From assembly GCA_003644175.1 (NCBI GenBank), contig QNBS01000110.1:1-7466 (forward strand): a stretch of 7,466 nt of DNA. The letters run 5' to 3'. This document shows positions 1 to 6,555 of the stretch, in pieces. The translations under genes were made by a program, and so were the position numbers. Origin of the DNA: Planctomycetota bacterium (GTDB lineage Bacteria > Planctomycetota > Phycisphaerae > Sedimentisphaerales > Anaerohalosphaeraceae). The notes under the pieces were generated by a model. That model searched no databases, was not told the DNA's origin, and saw only the letters and a list, made by a program, of their open reading frames with translations. The number at the start of each line of letters is the position of its first letter. Position 1 is the stretch's first letter.

Positions 1-1381
1 CGACAAAAGGCGGATGGAAACCAGGGTGTTCACGCTGTACTACATATCCGCCGAAGAAGCCAAGAACCTTATCACGCCTGTTGTCAGCGAGGCCGGAAGT
101 ATTGAAGCCACCCAGGCCCCGGAGGTCGGCATATCTTCCGGTGATGATCTTTCCGTGCAGGAGGGCGGCAATTCCATGTCGCTCCATGATGCAATCGTGA
201 TGAAAGATTATCCCGAGAATATTACCGAAGCGGAAACTTTGATTAAGCAACTGGATGTCAAACCTTTGCAGGTGCTTATCGAGGCGACTATCCTGGCCGC
301 AACTTTGACCGAAGGTCTGGAACTCGGCGTCGACCTCAACTTCGCCGGTGGTGTCGCTATTGAGGGAACCAGCGACTCGGGCGGCACGCAGGACAGCGTG
401 CTTGGCGGAGTTCTGGAGGGTTCAGAAACGGCGGGATTAACACCTATAGGGCAGGTCGCAAACTGGGGTTCTTCAGGTTCGCCAATAGAAGTTGCGGGCT
501 TTGCAGCTGCCGGCGGCAACGGTCTCAGGCTTGGCGTCAGGGCCGGCGATATATCGGCGTTTATCAGTGCCCTGGAGACCGTCACCGATGTTACCATCCT
601 CGCCAATCCCAAGATCCTTGCCCTGAACAAGCAGGTAGGAACTGTGTTTATCGGGCAGAATCTCGGCTATCGCAGCAGCACTACCGTTTCAGGCAGCGGT
701 GTCGCGTCGAGTGGTGAAGTCAAGTTCCTCAAGTCGGGTACGAAACTTTCATTTAGACCTTACATCAGCAGCGACGGCAACATTCGTATGGATATCTATC
801 CAAAGGACAGTTCCGCCACGAAAGATACCGACGGCGTTCCCACTGAAACGACAGCCGAATTGACCTCGAATATCATGGTCAAAGACGGCGAGACAATTGT
901 AATAGGAGGCCTGTTCAGAGACTCCGTAACGTCCTCCAAGTCCCAGGTCCCCTTGTTGGGAGACATCCCTGTCTTAGGCGAATTGTTCAAGGGCACTGAC
1001 GATTCGTCGGTTCGTCAGGAAGTGATAATTCTGCTTACGCCTCACATCATAGAGAATACTGCGGAACTTGACGGCGACGCGAGAGCGGCCGACGTTGAGC
1101 GAAAAAGGCTTGGCGCCCGAAAGGGTCTCCACTGGGCCGGTGTGGGTCGGCTTTCGGAAGACAGCTACACAAAGGCGGTCGGCCTCTACTCCGCCGGCGA
1201 TAGCACCGGCGCTCTGCGGGAACTCAACTGGACGCTGAATCTGCGGCCAACGTACCTTGAGGCCCTGCGATTGAGAGAACGCATTGTCCGCGAAACTTCC
1301 GGTCAGGACGCAGAGGTCATTGAGCGTATTATGCTCGGTGCAATCGAACGTGAAGAATCGCAAAACTGGATCAGGCAATAG
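1..1381 (+). CDS. Secretin (GspD/PilQ superfamily), 3' part, with TPR-like C-terminal tail
   Basis: Outer-membrane secretin that forms the multimeric exit channel of a type II secretion or type IV pilus-like machine. The gene is cut by the left edge: the frame is open from base 2 and the Met at base 14 lies inside a domain, so it is probably not the true start. Numbering from that Met: residues 4-82 form a periplasmic N-domain of the secretin/NolW type (RVFTLYYISAEEAKNLI, then a VKDYPENI-like strand as MKDYPENITEAE). Residues 83-347 are the secretin core, with PLQVLIEATILAATL at the start, a Gly/Ser-rich stretch at 111-170, ANPKILALN at 197-205, and the family signature VPLLGDIPVLGELF (312-325) followed by EVIILLTPHII. 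Residues 350-455 are an extra charged tail containing one TPR-like helical pair (about 384-417). GspD versus PilQ cannot be settled because the N-terminal domains are outside the window. The following gene is a TPR lipoprotein candidate. Confidence 0.93.
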   Translation, partial: DKRRMETRVFTLYYISAEEAKNLITPVVSEAGSIEATQAPEVGISSGDDLSVQEGGNSMSLHDAIVMKDYPENITEAETLIKQLDVKPLQVLIEATILAATLTEGLELGVDLNFAGGVAIEGTSDSGGTQDSVLGGVLEGSETAGLTPIGQVANWGSSGSPIEVAGFAAAGGNGLRLGVRAGDISAFISALETVTDVTILANPKILALNKQVGTVFIGQNLGYRSSTTVSGSGVASSGEVKFLKSGTKLSFRPYISSDGNIRMDIYPKDSSATKDTDGVPTETTAELTSNIMVKDGETIVIGGLFRDSVTSSKSQVPLLGDIPVLGELFKGTDDSSVRQEVIILLTPHIIENTAELDGDARAADVERKRLGARKGLHWAGVGRLSEDSYTKAVGLYSAGDSTGALRELNWTLNLRPTYLEALRLRERIVRETSGQDAEVIERIMLGAIEREESQNWIRQ

Positions 1382-1394
1382 ATCGGTAACTTAA

Positions 1395-1430
1395 ATGCTC
1401 CGGGCGGTCCTTTGCGGCCGTCCGGAGCAT
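1395..1430 (+). terminator. Strong stem-loop after the secretin gene; terminator or mRNA processing site
   Basis: An inverted repeat 14 nt past the secretin stop: arms ATGCTCCGGGCGG (1395-1407) and CCGTCCGGAGCAT (1418-1430) pair over 13 positions with a single G-T wobble. Two more pairs (T-G and C-G) can extend it to leave the 6-nt loop 1410-1415. It is followed by AGATAAAACG, with no T-tract, and the reverse strand also lacks a clear T-run, so it is not a textbook intrinsic terminator. It could reduce readthrough, protect the 3' end of the secretin mRNA, or separate expression of the secretin from the downstream genes. The structure is seen in the sequence; the function is inferred. Confidence 0.45.
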
Positions 1431-1473
1431 AGATAAAACGCAAATACTGTTAGGATGCAGTGGGGTCTGAATT

Positions 1474-2652
1474 ATGGACAAATGCAGAAGAATCCTGGTA
1501 GTTATGACAGGTTTGGCTGTCCTGGCGATGTGCCAGGGATGCAGCTCTTACGCCGATAAGAAGCTGGCTGCGAAAATGAAATGGGAGAAGGTCTCTGCGG
1601 AGGCGAAAGTCAGGGCTGCAAAGGATCTCTTTGAAAACGGCAGATATGAAGAAGCGCGTACAACCGTACAGGAATGCCTCGCTTCCGATCCGGAGCTTGC
1701 CGAAGGCCACCTCCTCATGGGAAAGCTGCATTACCTTGACGGGAGGATCGCTGCGGCTCGAAGTTCCATGAATACCGCTATCGAGTACGACGAAGACCTT
1801 GACCAGGCGTGGTACTGGCTTGGCGAAATTGCTCAGCACAACAAACAGCCCGACACGGCGTTGGAATGTTACGACAAGGCGATTCGCCTCAAACCGGTCA
1901 ACACCGACTATATCATCGCCGTCGTCCGGACTTACGCCGCGCAGGGCAGATATGACGAGGCGCTTGGCCTGCTCGAAGAGAAAATGGCGTTGCTGGGCGG
2001 CGATGTCCGGCTGAAAATCGCCGCCGGCGACATATTACAGAAGCTCGGAAAGACGGATCAGGCAATCTCGGCCTATAACGGGGCGTTTTTGCTCGAACCC
2101 GACAACATGGCCGTTGCCGAAGCCTTGGCCTATTGCTACATCACCGACGAGCAGTGGACCGAGGCTATCCGAATATTTGAGAAGATCAGCGCGTCGGTTG
2201 ACGGTGAAAAGAAGACGGCCTGCCTGCAGATGTTGGCCTTGTGCTGCATGAACGCCGGCGAATACGGCAGGGCGGTCGGCTACTACGACAAGCTCAGTGT
2301 AAGCCGGCGCGACAACGAAGAGGTCTGGCTGCAGATGGCCCGCGCCGCACTCGGCGCCGGCGCCGCCAAACGAGCCGCCGCCTGCGCCACACGGGCGCTG
2401 TCATTGAGGCCCGGCTGGGCCGACGCGATCGCCGTCCGGGGCTGCGCGCAGTATCTCGAAAGCGATTATGACGCCGCGATTAAGACATTCAGTCGAATCA
2501 CCGCGAGCCGGAAGATGGGCGGATTTGCCTGGCTGATGTCGGGCAGATGCTATCAACAGCTCGGCCGCAAGGACCTGGCCGACATTGCTTACGCCAAAGC
2601 CGGCAGGCTCAATCCCGAAAGCAGGCTTGTGGGTCTGCTTACGAAGAAATAG
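1474..2652 (+). CDS. TPR-repeat protein, probable lipoprotein; candidate secretin pilotin/assembly factor
   Basis: A 392-residue protein made almost wholly of tetratricopeptide repeats, a scaffold for protein-protein contacts. The N-terminus has a signal peptide (basic DKCRR, hydrophobic ILVVMTGLAVLAM) ending in Cys20-Gln-Gly-Cys23-Ser-Ser. Cys23 with Gly at -1 is the better lipidation site, although Cys20 at -3 is unusual; Cys20 has Met at -1, which is poor. About ten TPR units follow, near 43-73, 77-107, 111-141, 146-176, 179-209, 213-243, 249-279, 284-314, 319-346 and 352-382, recognisable by the spaced W/LG.Y...A...P pattern (for example YWLGEIA, ALECYDKAIRLKP). The start is supported by GGGG at 1462-1465, 8 nt upstream. 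PilF/Tgl-type TPR lipoproteins help secretins assemble in the outer membrane; placement directly after a secretin suggests that role, but those proteins are usually shorter (about six TPRs). A general envelope scaffold is the alternative. Confidence 0.88.
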   Translation: MDKCRRILVVMTGLAVLAMCQGCSSYADKKLAAKMKWEKVSAEAKVRAAKDLFENGRYEEARTTVQECLASDPELAEGHLLMGKLHYLDGRIAAARSSMNTAIEYDEDLDQAWYWLGEIAQHNKQPDTALECYDKAIRLKPVNTDYIIAVVRTYAAQGRYDEALGLLEEKMALLGGDVRLKIAAGDILQKLGKTDQAISAYNGAFLLEPDNMAVAEALAYCYITDEQWTEAIRIFEKISASVDGEKKTACLQMLALCCMNAGEYGRAVGYYDKLSVSRRDNEEVWLQMARAALGAGAAKRAAACATRALSLRPGWADAIAVRGCAQYLESDYDAAIKTFSRITASRKMGGFAWLMSGRCYQQLGRKDLADIAYAKAGRLNPESRLVGLLTKK

Positions 2653-2680
2653 CAGTACGGAAACAGACGCATAAGAGACA

Positions 2681-2690
2681 GGGAACAGGA
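2681..2690 (+). promoter_or_regulatory. Ribosome binding region for the GTG-started kinase gene
   Basis: GGGA (2681-2684) and AGGA (2687-2690) lie just before the GTG at 2693. AGGA leaves only 2 nt, so GGGA with 8 nt is the more normally spaced element. They support GTG as the start, because the codons that follow give a short basic N-terminus leading straight into the first membrane helix. Confidence 0.5.
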
Positions 2691-2692
2691 AC

Positions 2693-4111
2693 GTGCGTAC
2701 ATATAAATACGTTGTATCGGCAATAACGGCAATGATTGCCTGCAGTGTAACCGCATCCGGCTTTTGCGTCGCTGTCGGTGCGCAGGCGTTCGCAATTGCC
2801 GGCGCCGCCGTCGCCTTGCTGTCAACGGCGGCCCTTGCATTCTGCCTCTTTTGGACGCACCGCTCGCTGCGGGCCATGAACAACAGCCTGAAGTCCGAAG
2901 CGCCCGCCGGCGTTACGGTGCGCCCATACTCGATCCTGAAACCCCTGGAGAATTCGTTTAATCGTTTTATCGAGGAAAAAAGCGACCAGGTCGCCCAGAT
3001 CGAAAAGGACAACAGCCGGACGGCGCTGCAGCTCCAGTTGCTGGCCGGACAGAAAAAGAACATTGAAGCCATCATACACAGTATCCGCGACAGCGTGATC
3101 GTCACCGACGAGTTTGACCGGATTGTTCTGGCAAACGCCGCGGCGGAAAAGCTGTTTGAATTCAAATTCTGCGCAGAGGACCCTTCGCCTGTCGATGAAC
3201 TGATCGACCATGACGAGTTTGTCAAATTCCTCATACGCAGCAGACGAGGGCGGGCAGGGCATGTCCGGCACGAACTGACATTGCCGCACCCGAGGCAACC
3301 CAGGACTTTCGATGCGATTATGTCGTGCATAAAAGACGAAAGAGGCCTTGTTTCAGGCGTCGTGGCCGTTCTGCACGACATCACGCGGGAAAAAGAAATC
3401 TCGCAGATGAAAAATGATTTTGTAAGCCACGTCTCGCATGAGTTGAAAACACCGCTTGCCGCCATCAACGCTTACGCCGAGATGCTTGTCGACGGCGAAG
3501 CGCAGGATGTCGAAACCGCCAATCAGTTCTGTTCCATCATCCAGACACAGGCCCAGAGGCTCAACCGCCTCATCGACGACATCCTGAATATCTCACGAAT
3601 CGAGTCGGGCCTGATAAAAATCGACAAACAACCGCTGAGCCTGGCCATTGTTCTGAACGACGCCGCCGAGATGATCGGCAGTTACGCCGCGGAGAAAAAC
3701 ATCACGCTGAACGCCCGGTCGCCCATCATACACGACCAGACGATGGCCGACAAGGACATGATCACACAGGTCATTATCAATCTGCTCAGCAACGCCGTGA
3801 AGTATACGCCTTCCGGCGGGCGCATCGACGCCGGCGTAGAGGTCGATGAGGCCGAAGGCCTCGTGCGGGTCGCCGTCGCCGATACCGGCGTCGGCATCCC
3901 GCCCGAAGACGTCGAACATGTGTTCGACAAGTTCTACAGAGTCGAAGAAAACAAAAAGCAGGCCAAGGGAACAGGACTTGGACTGAATCTTGTAAAACAA
4001 ATTGTCGAAAAGGTACACGACGGAAGCGTGTTCGTCGAAAGCACGCCCGGTCGAGGCAGCACCTTCGGATTTACATTGCCGCTTGCCGCAAAGGCGGCGC
4101 AAACCCCCTGA
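2693..4111 (+). CDS. Membrane-anchored PAS sensor histidine kinase
   Basis: A 472-residue two-component sensor kinase that should autophosphorylate and pass phosphate to a receiver, most likely the one encoded 16 nt downstream. It starts with GTG. Two hydrophobic helices (about 6-28 and 33-54) are joined by a very short turn, so there is essentially no periplasmic sensing domain. A linker or coiled-coil (about 85-122) leads into a PAS domain (about 122-230: IIHSIRDSVIVTDEFDRIVLANAAAEKLF, shown here only as a landmark by its first part IIHSIRDSVIVTDE). HisKA follows with phospho-acceptor His249 in SHELKTP. The HATPase domain has the N-box around Asn363-Asn367 (NLLSNAVKYTP), G1 DTGVGIP (397-403), F-box FDKFYR (411-416) and G2 GTGLGL (426-431). 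All catalytic boxes are present. The layout resembles PhoR/WalK-like kinases with PAS input; the signal is unknown and is probably cytoplasmic or membrane-derived. Confidence 0.95.
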   Translation: MRTYKYVVSAITAMIACSVTASGFCVAVGAQAFAIAGAAVALLSTAALAFCLFWTHRSLRAMNNSLKSEAPAGVTVRPYSILKPLENSFNRFIEEKSDQVAQIEKDNSRTALQLQLLAGQKKNIEAIIHSIRDSVIVTDEFDRIVLANAAAEKLFEFKFCAEDPSPVDELIDHDEFVKFLIRSRRGRAGHVRHELTLPHPRQPRTFDAIMSCIKDERGLVSGVVAVLHDITREKEISQMKNDFVSHVSHELKTPLAAINAYAEMLVDGEAQDVETANQFCSIIQTQAQRLNRLIDDILNISRIESGLIKIDKQPLSLAIVLNDAAEMIGSYAAEKNITLNARSPIIHDQTMADKDMITQVIINLLSNAVKYTPSGGRIDAGVEVDEAEGLVRVAVADTGVGIPPEDVEHVFDKFYRVEENKKQAKGTGLGLNLVKQIVEKVHDGSVFVESTPGRGSTFGFTLPLAAKAAQTP

Positions 4112-4117
4112 TTATTT

Positions 4118-4123
4118 GGAGAG
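4118..4123 (+). promoter_or_regulatory. Shine-Dalgarno that fixes the response regulator start
   Basis: GGAGAG sits 4 nt before the ATG at 4128 (GGAGAGAGCT-ATG). It selects this start over an in-frame ATG at 4002, which lies inside the kinase gene and would add 42 residues with no receiver-domain character. Confidence 0.7.
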
Positions 4124-4127
4124 AGCT

Positions 4128-4508
4128 ATGGCTGACAGGAAGATTCTGGTTGTGGACGATGAAATTCACATTGTTCAGGTAATCGCGATAAAGCTGCGCA
4201 ACAACGGCTTTGAAGTGTTGACCGCCGAGAACGGCGCTCAGGCGCTTGATATCGCAAAAAAACATAAACCCGATCTCGTGATCACGGACTATCAGATGCC
4301 CGTCATGACGGGAATTGAATTTATAGAAAACCTTCGTCAAATTGCAGATACCGCCGAGACGCCGGTTATTATGCTGACGGCGCGAGGATTTGCAATTGAC
4401 CAGGAGCGGAAAAACGAACTGGATATCGCGACATTTCTCAGCAAACCGTTCAGTCCCAGAGAAGTGCTGCAATGTGTTGAGGATGTTCTCCAGCAGGTAT
4501 CGGCATGA
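4128..4508 (+). CDS. Single-domain response regulator (CheY-like receiver)
   Basis: A 126-residue protein that is only a receiver domain, with no DNA-binding or enzymatic output. It begins MADRKILVVDDE: Asp10 and Asp11 form the acidic Mg pocket. Asp54 in VITDYQMPVMTG is the phospho-acceptor, Thr84 in IMLTARG is the switch Thr, and Lys106 in LSKPFS is the conserved Lys, so it should be phosphorylatable. The kinase gene ends 16 nt before it, and its stop codon overlaps the start of the HD-GYP gene in an ATGA (4505-4508). Without an output domain it must act by binding a partner; the coupled HD-GYP protein and the membrane machine are the obvious candidates. This resembles an RpfG-type REC/HD-GYP pair split into two proteins (inference). 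It could also be a CheY/PilH-type diffusible regulator of a motor. Confidence 0.95.
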   Translation: MADRKILVVDDEIHIVQVIAIKLRNNGFEVLTAENGAQALDIAKKHKPDLVITDYQMPVMTGIEFIENLRQIADTAETPVIMLTARGFAIDQERKNELDIATFLSKPFSPREVLQCVEDVLQQVSA

Positions 4509-6196
4509 CAACTACGACGCAGGAAAAACAGATGCAAACGACAGAGAGCATGACGAGGCCGCTATCGGCCGAACAACTTGACAGCCTGCAGAAGTTCGCC
4601 GGGACCATCGGACGTTTCAATGCCGGTTTTTCCGTGTTTGACACCCGTGCCGACTGCCTGCTCGACGCCTCCGCGACCGGCCTGGACGGCGATGTTGCAC
4701 AAATCGCCGAATACGCAGATCGCACCATGCGCCTGGGCGGCGACGACATTCAGCGCTTCGGACAAAGCGATGAAATCCTCACCGTATGTTTGAAGGGTTT
4801 CGGACAGACCGTTGCAGTAGCCGTCGTGGACACCCGCCCGGCGACTCCGGGCGACGGCGGCGACATCTCCGATCCGGCAGCACCGGCGAAAACCGCCGCA
4901 CTGCTTCTCAGGGATTCTGCGGCGGCGCATTCGGCGGACACCGAATACCTTGCCGAAATTCTCGGCTTATTCGCAGAAAACTTCAATAACAGTGCAAAGG
5001 CCGAGATGCAGATCGAGAACATTTGCACGGAATTGTCCCAGACATATGAAGAACTCATGTTGCTCTGCAACCTCTCCTCGAACATGAATGTGACGCAATC
5101 GGACTGCACCTACCTTCAGATGGCGTGCGACGAGCTTACGCAATTAGTCAGTGTCGAGGGAATCGCCATTTTTCTGGAAAAGAAGGTCGACGGCGAGGAA
5201 CGGTTCATGCTCACCGCCGGTTCCGGTGTGGTGGCCATCGACCATGTTATGGCCGATATTTTACAGGTCCACCTCGCACGGGAACTTGGCGAAGGCAAAG
5301 AAGCGCTCCTCGACAGCCATGTCGATTCGCCGTTTAAGTACCAATGGCCCGAACGAATCAAGAATATCATCGCCGTACCTCTCGCCGGCAGCGAAAAAAT
5401 GATCGGCGTCATGGTTGCGACCAATGTCGTCGACAAGCCGGACTTCGACAGCACCGACGTCAAACTATTCAATACGGTCGCCCATCAGTGCGCCGTCTTT
5501 ATGGAAAACGAACGTCTCTTCGGCGACCTCAAGGAACTCTTTATCGGCGCGCTCAAGGCCTTGACAAGCAGCATCGACGCCAAGGACCAGTACACGAGGG
5601 GCCATTCGGAGAGGGTCGCCTTCATCTCGCGCTGGATCGCCGAAAGGCTTGCCGAAACCAGGCCGCTCAGCGACGATCAGATTCACAAGATATATCTGTC
5701 CGGACTGCTTCACGACGTCGGAAAGATAGGCGTCAATGAGGCGGTTCTCTGCAAAAAGGGAAAACTCACCGAAGACGAGCTTGCACGAATCAAGTCGCAT
5801 CCGCAGATCGGCGCCTCGATTCTTTCCGAGATCAAGCAGATGAAGGATATCGTGCCCGGGGTTCTGTGTCATCACGAAAGGATCGACGGAAAAGGATACC
5901 CCAAGGGGCTTAAAGGGGACCGGATTCCGCTCATCGGAAAGATCATCAGCCTTGCCGACGCCTTCGACGCAATGACCTCGCGAAGAGTCTATCGCGAGGC
6001 GCTGAGCATAAAGGCGGCGATCGTCGAGATTAGAAAAGGAATAGGAACGCAGTTCGATGAAGAGATCGCAACAGTCTTCCTCGACAGCGATATAAGAAAG
6101 CTGTGGGATATCGTACAGGACGGTTTCATTGAGAGGTGGGATTACAGCAATTTCTCCGAATACGGCGGCGTAGCCGTAGGGACACTGATAAAATGA
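4505..6196 (+). CDS. GAF-HD-GYP domain protein, probable cyclic-di-GMP phosphodiesterase
   Basis: A 563-residue cytoplasmic protein. Residues about 20-150 form an N-terminal region I cannot assign; it has a GAF-like flavour (NAGFSVFDTRADCLLDA). A helical linker (about 160-195) precedes a GAF domain (about 195-337), then an HD-GYP domain (about 345-530). HD-GYP hallmarks are complete: His367 (RGHSERV), His403-Asp404 (LLHDVGKIG), His432 (SHPQIG), His456-His457 followed by DGKGYP (461-466), and ADAFDAMTS (484-492). HD-GYP enzymes hydrolyse c-di-GMP, usually to GMP, with bound metal; activity is therefore likely though unproven, and some members use cGAMP. The start ATG overlaps the preceding stop (ATGA) and has AGG at 4495-4497; Met10 at 4532, with AGGA at 4520-4523, is an alternative start. 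The GAF may sense a small ligand or host the phosphorylated receiver. Confidence 0.94.
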   Translation: MTTTTQEKQMQTTESMTRPLSAEQLDSLQKFAGTIGRFNAGFSVFDTRADCLLDASATGLDGDVAQIAEYADRTMRLGGDDIQRFGQSDEILTVCLKGFGQTVAVAVVDTRPATPGDGGDISDPAAPAKTAALLLRDSAAAHSADTEYLAEILGLFAENFNNSAKAEMQIENICTELSQTYEELMLLCNLSSNMNVTQSDCTYLQMACDELTQLVSVEGIAIFLEKKVDGEERFMLTAGSGVVAIDHVMADILQVHLARELGEGKEALLDSHVDSPFKYQWPERIKNIIAVPLAGSEKMIGVMVATNVVDKPDFDSTDVKLFNTVAHQCAVFMENERLFGDLKELFIGALKALTSSIDAKDQYTRGHSERVAFISRWIAERLAETRPLSDDQIHKIYLSGLLHDVGKIGVNEAVLCKKGKLTEDELARIKSHPQIGASILSEIKQMKDIVPGVLCHHERIDGKGYPKGLKGDRIPLIGKIISLADAFDAMTSRRVYREALSIKAAIVEIRKGIGTQFDEEIATVFLDSDIRKLWDIVQDGFIERWDYSNFSEYGGVAVGTLIK

Positions 6197-6528
6197 AGAT
6201 TGGCACACAGAATTACAACGACGTGACGGTAGTGGAGCTCCAGGGGGAGTTCACGGCCGAGTTTGTAAAAACCTTCACGGACACGGCGACCTCGGTCCTC
6301 GCCGCCGGCGCCGGCGGTATCGTCCTGGACATGAGCAAGGTCGCCTTCATCGACAGCCAGTGTCTCGAACAACTTCTGTGGCTGCGGGATTACTGCGACG
6401 AAAACAACCGACAACTCAAATTAGCCGGGCTCGACGAGTACTGCACGAAAATACTCGAGATAACACGATTGCTGCCGCAACTCGAGGTTTACGACGAACT
6501 CGCCCAGGCCGTTAAGAGCTTTGCCTGA
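6193..6528 (+). CDS. STAS-domain protein (anti-sigma factor antagonist-like)
   Basis: A 111-residue single STAS domain, the fold of SpoIIAA/RsbV-type antagonists that act by binding a switch kinase or other partner. Typical features: an N-terminal strand pair (VTVVELQGEF), the central strand and helix motif IVLDMSKVAFIDS (43-55) followed by QCLEQLLWL, and the C-terminal helix at about 100-110. In SpoIIAA-type proteins the motif reads DSSG with the second Ser phosphorylated. Here it is Asp54-Ser55-Gln56-Cys57, so the usual phospho-residue is Gln and the Gly is Cys. Phosphorylation control of the standard kind is therefore doubtful; Ser55 remains. The start is chosen at the ATG in the ATGA overlap (6193-6196) with AGGGA at 6178-6182, rather than the in-frame ATG at 6136 inside the HD-GYP gene. 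No kinase of the RsbW/SpoIIAB type is seen in the window. The gene continues to the ATPase after 27 nt. Confidence 0.88.
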   Translation: MKIGTQNYNDVTVVELQGEFTAEFVKTFTDTATSVLAAGAGGIVLDMSKVAFIDSQCLEQLLWLRDYCDENNRQLKLAGLDEYCTKILEITRLLPQLEVYDELAQAVKSFA

Positions 6529-6555
6529 CAAGGCCCGACATGTTGGAAATGTGAT

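Noticed and set aside
1431..1473. Possible promoter (TACTGT at about 1445-1450) before the TPR gene
   Set aside because: No matching -35 element at proper spacing; a single weak hexamer is expected by chance.
2653..2692. Gap between TPR and kinase genes as a possible promoter or small RNA
   Set aside because: Only 40 nt, no hairpin or promoter pair seen; it holds just the kinase ribosome binding region.
2401..3468. Antisense open frame (355 codons) across the TPR and kinase genes
   Set aside because: It spans two well-supported plus-strand genes and the gap between them; the translation is Ser/Arg/Cys-rich with no domain.
4002..4127. Upstream in-frame ATG that would lengthen the response regulator by 42 residues
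   Set aside because: It lies within the kinase gene, adds a basic non-receiver segment, and GGAGAG at 4118-4123 marks ATG 4128 as the start.
6136..6192. Upstream in-frame ATG for the STAS gene
   Set aside because: It lies inside the HD-GYP coding region; the ATGA overlap start with AGGGA upstream gives a standard STAS N-terminus.
5465..6208. Antisense open frame (247 codons) opposite the HD-GYP domain
   Set aside because: Mirror of the conserved HD-GYP coding region; no independent coding support.
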